Assembly: GCA_910586045.1 (NCBI GenBank)
Contig: CAJUIH010000112.1
Coordinates: 1 to 10,049, forward strand
Length of the DNA: 10,049 nt
Direction of reading: 5' to 3'
Origin: an uncultured Eubacterium sp.
GTDB taxonomy: Bacteria > Bacillota > Clostridia > Lachnospirales > Lachnospiraceae
Shown here: positions 6,391 through 10,049 of the stretch, in pieces
Layout: every line of letters starts with the position of its first letter
How positions within the stretch are numbered: the first letter of the stretch is position 1
The notes under the pieces: model-generated
Databases searched by the model: none
What the model was told of the DNA's origin: nothing
Seen by the model: the letters and a program-made list of their open reading frames with translations, nothing else
Translations under genes and position numbers: made by a program

Positions 6391-6550
6391 GGAACTGTAT
6401 GTAAATAACCTATGATCTTTGCTTGTCTTTTTCTCCGACAGCACCATGCAAAAATCAGTTACATAGCCCGCTATGCGCCTGATTTTTGCATGGCACTCTC
6501 GAAGAAAAATCCGGCGCAAATATCATAGGTTATTTATATACAGTTCCTAA
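6388..6550 (-). mobile_element. Palindromic MITE-like element, copy 2 (inverted)
   Basis: Reverse complemented, it matches copy 1 at 2687-2849 end to end, with 8 differences that I count over 163 bp and no gaps. TAA at 6388-6390 and 6548-6550 flanks the GGAAC/GTTCC tips, the same target triplet as copy 1 in the element's own orientation. The element sits inside the repeat at 6353-6390, and removing it with one TAA restores a plausible repeat sequence. It encodes no protein. It lies upstream of the ATPase gene promoter. Confidence 0.8.
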
Positions 6551-6598
6551 GGTTTTTCGAAAAATTTTAAACTCTGCAAAGCAATAGGGCGCGTTTTC

Positions 6599-6607
6599 TG
6601 TTATACT
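6599..6607 (+). promoter_or_regulatory. Extended -10 promoter of the ATPase gene
   Basis: TG-T-TATACT (TG at 6599-6600, -10 at 6602-6607) is a good extended -10. The hexamer 17 bp upstream is a poor -35, as is usual for this class. It lies 69 bases before the GTG start and downstream of MITE copy 2, so the ATPase gene is probably its own transcription unit. Confidence 0.5.
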
Positions 6608-6676
6608 TTATCGCAGGATGCTATGTATCCGGGAGAAAGCGGAAAATGCCTGATTAGAAAGGTGGGATAAAAGCTT

Positions 6677-7393
6677 GTGAATGACCAATTTATTCAAAGT
6701 ATCACGATTGACTGGGAAAAGATCGACCGGGACAGTTATCTGCGTGACATTGAAGCAATCCGGGGGCTGCATACGCTGGCCTTTACCAAACCGGTTACTT
6801 TTTTTGTAGGGGAAAACGGAAGCGGAAAATCCACTATGCTGGAAGCGGCCGCGATTGCGTCGGGATTTAATCCGGAGGGCGGGACGAAAAATTACAACTT
6901 TTCTACGTATGATTCGCATTCGCAGTTGTGCGGGGCGCTGCGTATTTCCAAAAGCTTCCGCAGGCCGGGATGGGGATATTTTTTGCGGGCGGAGAGTTTT
7001 TACAATGTGGCTACGAAAGAGGAAGAATATGCGGATCCCTGGCATCCGTCGGAACGGCTTCATGAAAAATCGCATGGAGAGAGTTTCCTTGCGATCGCGC
7101 AGAAGCAGCTTCGTCCGGATGGGCTGTATTTTCTGGATGAGCCGGAGGCCGCGTTGTCGCCGCAGAGACAGCTTACGCTGCTGCTGGAAATTTTTGAATG
7201 CGCAAAACAGGGTGCGCAGTTTTTCATTGTGACGCATTCCCCGATTTTGCTGGGGCTTCCGGGTGCTGAAATTTTGTCGTTTGACGATGGGAACGTACAG
7301 GTGTGCGCGTATGAGGAGACGGAAAGCTATCGGGTGATGGAGATGTTTATTAACAACAGGGAGCAGTTGCTGGGGAGGCTTTTGCATGTGTAA
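6677..7393 (+). CDS. Single-domain ABC-type/AAA family ATPase (COG3910-like)
   Basis: A 238-residue cytoplasmic ATPase of unknown role. The start is GTG at 6677, preceded by AAAGGTGGG about 10 bases upstream; there is no in-frame ATG close by. The Walker A motif is GENGSGKST (residues about 45-53). The signature loop is SHGES in HEKSHGESFLAI, Walker B is YFLDEPEAALS with the following PQRQL, and the H-loop His is in VTHSP. Length and motifs fit the stand-alone predicted ATPases I know as COG3910 (AAA_21-like), related to SMC/RecF-type ABC folds; no nuclease, TOPRIM or membrane partner is adjacent. All catalytic motifs look intact. It has its own extended -10 promoter and converges on the - strand surface gene. 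Some members of the wider superfamily act in defence or DNA repair, but nothing here supports either. Confidence 0.85.
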   Translation: MNDQFIQSITIDWEKIDRDSYLRDIEAIRGLHTLAFTKPVTFFVGENGSGKSTMLEAAAIASGFNPEGGTKNYNFSTYDSHSQLCGALRISKSFRRPGWGYFLRAESFYNVATKEEEYADPWHPSERLHEKSHGESFLAIAQKQLRPDGLYFLDEPEAALSPQRQLTLLLEIFECAKQGAQFFIVTHSPILLGLPGAEILSFDDGNVQVCAYEETESYRVMEMFINNREQLLGRLLHV

Positions 7394-7440
7394 GGAATGG
7401 TAGGAAAATAACTTTGATAATTTACTGAGGAGAAATATTT

Positions 7441-7497
7441 GAGAGTGCCATGCGAAAATCGGAGACGTACCGGGGTACGAAAGCCGATATAGTTTGG
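7441..7497. repeat. Core-only relative of the palindromic MITE-like element
   Basis: GAGAGTGCCATGCGAAAATC matches the inner arm of the full elements (GAGAGTGCCATGCAAAAATC in copy 2). An imperfect hairpin follows: TGCCA/TGGCA outside, ATCGG/CCGAT in the middle and CGTACC-GG-GGTACG at the tip. The outer terminal repeats are missing. It lies in the convergent gap after the ATPase gene. Confidence 0.6.
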
Positions 7498-7521
7498 CAG
7501 AAAAGGTTTTTTAATGGAAAC

Positions 7522-7559
7522 ACTCCCTGGAAAGCGCTCGAAAGCATTTTCCAGGGAGT
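7522..7559. terminator. Hairpin between convergent genes, probable bidirectional terminator
   Basis: ACTCCCTGGAAA (7522-7533) and TTTCCAGGGAGT (7548-7559) are exact reverse complements around a 14-base loop. The position between the + strand ATPase stop and the - strand gene end fits a shared terminator. The downstream T content is only modest on either strand, so efficiency is uncertain. Confidence 0.6.
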
Positions 7560-7600
7560 ATGTGGTTTGTCTGAGTGGTGAAAGTAAGGCAGACTGACCT

Positions 7601-8296
7601 TTAGTTTGTGGATCCGCTATCTTGGAAAACGATGTCGAATAAAGTTTCCGTAGCCGAATCCGCCTGAGAACCGATTTTAATACCGCATTCTTTTTTCGTA
7701 TTTTCAGATGATGACATTTGATTAGCCTTTACCCATAAAACAAGGTATTGTTCGCCGTCAGCACTGCTGTTATTTAGATCTTTCTCCCACTGATCATAAC
7801 TTTCAATTTTTTGTTCTGTATATTGTCCGTCTGTTCCTTTCCAGCACAATTTTTGATCCGTTGGTACTTTAGCTGCGATCAGCAGGCCGACCCATTTGCC
7901 GCTGCCTTGACTTTGGACAGCGGACTCAAAGGATTCCATGCCGGATGATACATTTCCAGTTAATGTATAGGTTTCTTTGCCGTCTGCTGTAGCTGATGAC
8001 AGCTTTCCGATTGGGGTAACTGCTTTTTGATTTTTTTCTGTCTGTTCCATAGTTGAGTTTCCGGACGAATTTACATTATGCCCCATTTCTACAATGTCCA
8101 ATACACGGATCTTGAGGTCTTCCGTATCCGTATCGGTGAATGTAAATGTCATTTTAACAGGATCCGCATCGCCGGCCTGGATATACCGGACAAATGGATT
8201 TTCGGCAGTAGCTTTCGCAATTTCGTCTGCTTTTACCCATAATACAAATGTGTTCTGTTCATATAAGGCATGTTCCCAATCTGCATTGCAGGCGCT
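7601..8296 (-). CDS. Detached C-terminal fragment of the large surface protein
   Basis: The frame is open from just after a TGA (8297-8299) to the TAA at 7601-7603. The first in-frame ATG is at 8152 (183 residues), but no ribosome binding site precedes it, and the coding similarity begins upstream of it, so I think it is not a real start. The fragment reads DWEHAL..TFVLWVKADEIA..., which parallels DQWEKDL...QYLVLWVKANQM near its own end, so it contains the tail of one repeat and a complete second repeat. The second copy carries QGSGKWVGLLIAA and ends FDIVFQDSGSTN. There is no anchor motif at the C-terminus. I read it as the former C-terminus of the gene at 8388-10049, cut off by frameshifts. 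It may be annotated elsewhere as a separate hypothetical protein starting at 8152. Confidence 0.6.
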   Translation of the reverse strand, partial: SACNADWEHALYEQNTFVLWVKADEIAKATAENPFVRYIQAGDADPVKMTFTFTDTDTEDLKIRVLDIVEMGHNVNSSGNSTMEQTEKNQKAVTPIGKLSSATADGKETYTLTGNVSSGMESFESAVQSQGSGKWVGLLIAAKVPTDQKLCWKGTDGQYTEQKIESYDQWEKDLNNSSADGEQYLVLWVKANQMSSSENTKKECGIKIGSQADSATETLFDIVFQDSGSTN

Positions 8297-8430
8297 TCAA
8301 TTACGTCTGTTTCGGTTAATTTACCGTCTGTTAATGTTTTGCCGAAACGCATACCTGTTAAAGGTGCATTTGCATGAATCTCCAGGCCTAGCTATTTGCC
8401 GGAACCTTGACAAACGTTACCGAAAGATTT
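8280..8430 (-). pseudogene. Broken repeat joining the two - strand fragments: two frameshifts and one nonsense codon
   Basis: Reading the - strand, the upstream frame (VAEFENLSV) loses alignment near 8405-8425. A shifted frame then reads CQGSGK-stop-LGLEIHANAPL, matching QGSGKWVGLLIAA of the intact second repeat with TAG (8392-8394) in place of the Trp codon. That frame continues LTDGKLTETDVIEAPAM until about 8290, where a second shift leads into ADWEHALYEQ. All three lesions fall within about 130 bases of one repeat unit. Real decay and local sequence error are both possible. Confidence 0.7.
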
Positions 8431-10049
8431 TCAAATTCTGCTACTGTTTTGTAAGCAGTATAACCGATGGTAGTTCCTTCCGGCCAGTTTACGTTGGCAC
8501 TCGAGATATCTGCTTTTTCAATCGTATAGGTATAACTCTCCGCTATACTGCTTCCGGCATAATCCCCTGCGCTTTCAATCGTAAAGGATTTTTCTCCGGC
8601 GTTTTTGATATCTTCCGGAAGCTTAACCGTATAATCCGTACCCTTTACAAGCTCTACGCCGTCCAGTTCTACTGTAAATGCAGGCTCTTGGTCTTTGCCG
8701 TTATAAGTATAGGTCTGGCCTGCCATGGTTACTGTGGCCTTTGCGATATCTTTCTTTTCATCCGTCGTGCCTGGATCATCCGGCGTTGTGCCTGGGTCGT
8801 CCGGCGTCGTACCTGGCTTTTCCGGTTCAGAAGCGGCGGTTACCGTTACGTCTACCCATCCGGTGACGCCGTCTGCCGTTGCAAGGATTCTTGCGGTGCC
8901 TTCCGCGACTGGTGTTACCAGGCCGGTTTCGTTTACTGTAACAGCGTCTCCGCGGCTTTTCCAGGTTACCTTTTCATTGGCTGCGCTGGACGGTGTAATG
9001 ATCGCTTCGAACTGGTATGGCTTTCCTTTCGCTGTTAATGTCAGTCCTGACGGGGATACCGTGACGCTGCTTACGCGCGAAGTATTGCCGGTCGAACCGC
9101 CGATGTTGCTATTTGTGCCGGACGACTGGGTGTTTCCGCTGTATACCGGGGCGTTGCTGCCTGCGGCTATGTTTTGCGAGGTACCGTTCGGGCGCATAAC
9201 CGGGACGGTTTTTTTGGTCTGGTTGTTGACCGTTACGGTCGTCTGTGTCTGCGTGATGCTTACCGTGCTGTCTTCCGCGCCTGCTAAGAATGTCAGGGCA
9301 GCCTGTACGGCAGTTGAGACAGCCAGCTTTATGCTTGTTGTAATCGTTGCGTCTTTGGCGCCGTTTTCGATAGATACCGGAATAGACGCGGCTGCGGTTG
9401 AGCTGCCGGTAAGGGTCAGGTTCATTTTAGTGGTAATGCTGATGTTTCCGATTGTGGCGTTGCCTTTTAATTCCATCGTGACGTCTGCGCTGGCTTCTTG
9501 GAGTGTGACGTTGGCGAGGCTGGAGCCTGCTTCCAGTACGATGCGCCCTTTCTTTGCCCGCATATGCAGACGGTTGCCTGTCACATATTCCCACCAGGTG
9601 TTTTCTTTGATCGCTTGGATGGTAATGGACTTAAATTGGCCCCGGTTTTCGATATCGGCATTTGGGGCGTTTACTGTTAGGTCGACGGTTTGATAGCTGC
9701 CGGACGGGATGGTGAATTTGTCCGCCGCGGTTGTGCTTACCGTGATTTTGGTCAGGTTTTTGTTTGCCAGCGCGCTGTCTAATTCCGCCTGTGTACCGAC
9801 GGTTGCTTTTGTAGTGATCGCTGGCGGTGTAACGGGCTTGGTCGGATCTTCGGATGTGCCCGGCGCGGCAACGACGTTGACCCGGCAGCGCAGTGTTTTC
9901 TTATTGTTTTTCTTGCGTTTGGATGTGGTGACATTTACGCGTACCGTTGCGCGTCCCTCTGCTTTTCCTTTTAACAGTACATAGCTGGCTGTTTTGCTGT
10001 ATACCATGGCAATTTTTTTGTCTGTCGTCGTTACTTTTTTAATTTTCCA
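8388..10049 (-). CDS. Large multidomain surface protein with Ig-like and beta-solenoid domains (partial, 3' disrupted)
   Basis: The gene enters from the right edge: the frame stays open through WKIKKVTTTDKKIA above the internal ATG at 10007, so that ATG is not the start and the true N-terminus with any signal peptide is outside the window. Numbered from Met10007, residues 1-50 are the end of a Big-type domain with a basic hairpin (SKRKKNNKKTLR). Residues 68 to about 265 are Thr/Ser/Asn-rich with repeating short strands (TIGNISITTKMNLTLTGSS), suggesting a beta-solenoid. Residues 280-312 are a Ser/Gly/Asn linker, 313-392 a Big2 domain (VSSVTVSPSGLTL, LVTPVAEGTARILA), 393-418 a PGTTPDD repeat linker, and 422-500 a YDG/MBG-like Ig domain (TYNGKDQEPAF, LVKGTDYTV, SAGDYAGSS). 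The stop at 8388-8390 results from a frameshift, not a natural end, and the original C-terminus is at 7601-8296. It was probably a cell-surface adhesin-like protein. Confidence 0.75.
   Translation of the reverse strand, partial: WKIKKVTTTDKKIAMVYSKTASYVLLKGKAEGRATVRVNVTTSKRKKNNKKTLRCRVNVVAAPGTSEDPTKPVTPPAITTKATVGTQAELDSALANKNLTKITVSTTAADKFTIPSGSYQTVDLTVNAPNADIENRGQFKSITIQAIKENTWWEYVTGNRLHMRAKKGRIVLEAGSSLANVTLQEASADVTMELKGNATIGNISITTKMNLTLTGSSTAAASIPVSIENGAKDATITTSIKLAVSTAVQAALTFLAGAEDSTVSITQTQTTVTVNNQTKKTVPVMRPNGTSQNIAAGSNAPVYSGNTQSSGTNSNIGGSTGNTSRVSSVTVSPSGLTLTAKGKPYQFEAIITPSSAANEKVTWKSRGDAVTVNETGLVTPVAEGTARILATADGVTGWVDVTVTAASEPEKPGTTPDDPGTTPDDPGTTDEKKDIAKATVTMAGQTYTYNGKDQEPAFTVELDGVELVKGTDYTVKLPEDIKNAGEKSFTIESAGDYAGSSIAESYTYTIEKADISSANVNWPEGTTIGYTAYKTVAEFENLSVTFVKVPANS
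8764..8817 (-). repeat. 21-bp tandem repeat encoding a PGTTPDD linker
   Basis: Two full 21-bp units and a partial third encode PGTTPDD-PGTTPDD-PGTT between the Big2 and MBG-like domains of the - strand protein. The units differ at a few silent positions. Such Pro/Thr/Asp linkers are common spacers in surface proteins, and unit number is likely to vary between strains by slippage or recombination. Confidence 0.8.

Noticed and set aside
6146..6404. Two small + strand open frames (60 and 71 residues)
   Set aside because: They overlap the repeat elements, lack ribosome binding sites and have Phe/Ser-rich composition from T-rich DNA. The peptide-like similarity of the repeat arms is in other frames and is reported separately.
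2687..6550. Composite transposon carrying the BACON gene
   Set aside because: The flanking elements encode no transposase, and each has its own TTA/TAA direct repeat, which fits two independent insertions better than movement of the whole unit.
6608..7387. - strand open frame (259 residues) opposite the ATPase gene
   Set aside because: The + strand frame has intact Walker A, signature, Walker B and H-loop motifs; the - strand product is Arg/Gln/Phe-rich shadow sequence.
6677..7393. ATPase gene as part of a defence system
   Set aside because: No adjacent nuclease, TOPRIM, reverse transcriptase or membrane effector is present, and the gene has its own promoter and stands alone.
8094..9038. 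Long + strand open frame (314 residues) opposite the - strand surface gene
   Set aside because: The Cys/Arg/Phe-rich composition, absence of a ribosome binding site and lack of any domain mark it as the antisense shadow of repetitive Thr/Val-rich coding sequence. The overlapping 322-residue + strand frame at 8725-9693 is rejected for the same reason.

Overview
The window looks like an accessory, surface-protein-rich stretch of a Gram-positive Clostridia genome, most likely a gut Lachnospiraceae. The evidence is strong AGGAG ribosome binding sites, moderate GC with A-rich intergenic DNA, Firmicute-style signal peptides (MKKK start, hydrophobic core, AxA cleavage), and exported proteins built from bacterial Ig-like domains with the VTGKKKGTA signature. 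No LPXTG sorting motif, SLH domain or choline-binding repeat is visible in any of the exported proteins. The organism call is inferred from style, not from a marker gene.

Layout. Positions 1-425 are non-coding: a diverged copy of a repeat family at the left edge, a perfect 20-bp-arm palindrome (218-258) and a good sigma-A promoter (338-366). Three exported proteins follow on the + strand. The first is a small Asp-rich protein with a basic C-terminal Ig-like domain (426-932). The second is a von Willebrand factor A protein with two Ig-like domains (1097-2635). The third is a 971-residue protein with eight tandem BACON-like repeats and a C-terminal Ig-like domain (3051-5966). All three end in related C-terminal modules, so they probably belong to one surface-display strategy. 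Next comes a GTG-started single-domain ABC-type ATPase (6677-7393), probably unrelated to the surface proteins. On the - strand, running in from beyond the right edge, is a large multidomain surface protein (8388-10049). Its downstream part is separated by two frameshifts and a nonsense codon, and its former C-terminus survives as an open fragment (7601-8296).

The intergenic DNA is unusually structured. A 163-bp, almost fully palindromic MITE-like element occurs in two copies (2687-2849 and 6388-6550). They are about 95% identical, in opposite orientation, each flanked by a TTA/TAA direct repeat, and together they bracket the BACON gene. A half copy lies between the first two genes (959-1002) and a core-only relative lies downstream of the ATPase gene (7441-7497), so every gap between genes carries one. 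A second repeat family (6032-6263, with partial copies at 6353-6390 and about 4-88) has arms that encode the same short peptide whichever strand is read. One MITE copy is inserted inside a member of this second family, giving a readable order of events.

No known defence, CRISPR or biosynthetic system is visible. The most interesting material is the shared C-terminal module of the three exported proteins, the possibly invertible BACON segment, the two repeat families, and the localized decay of the - strand gene.
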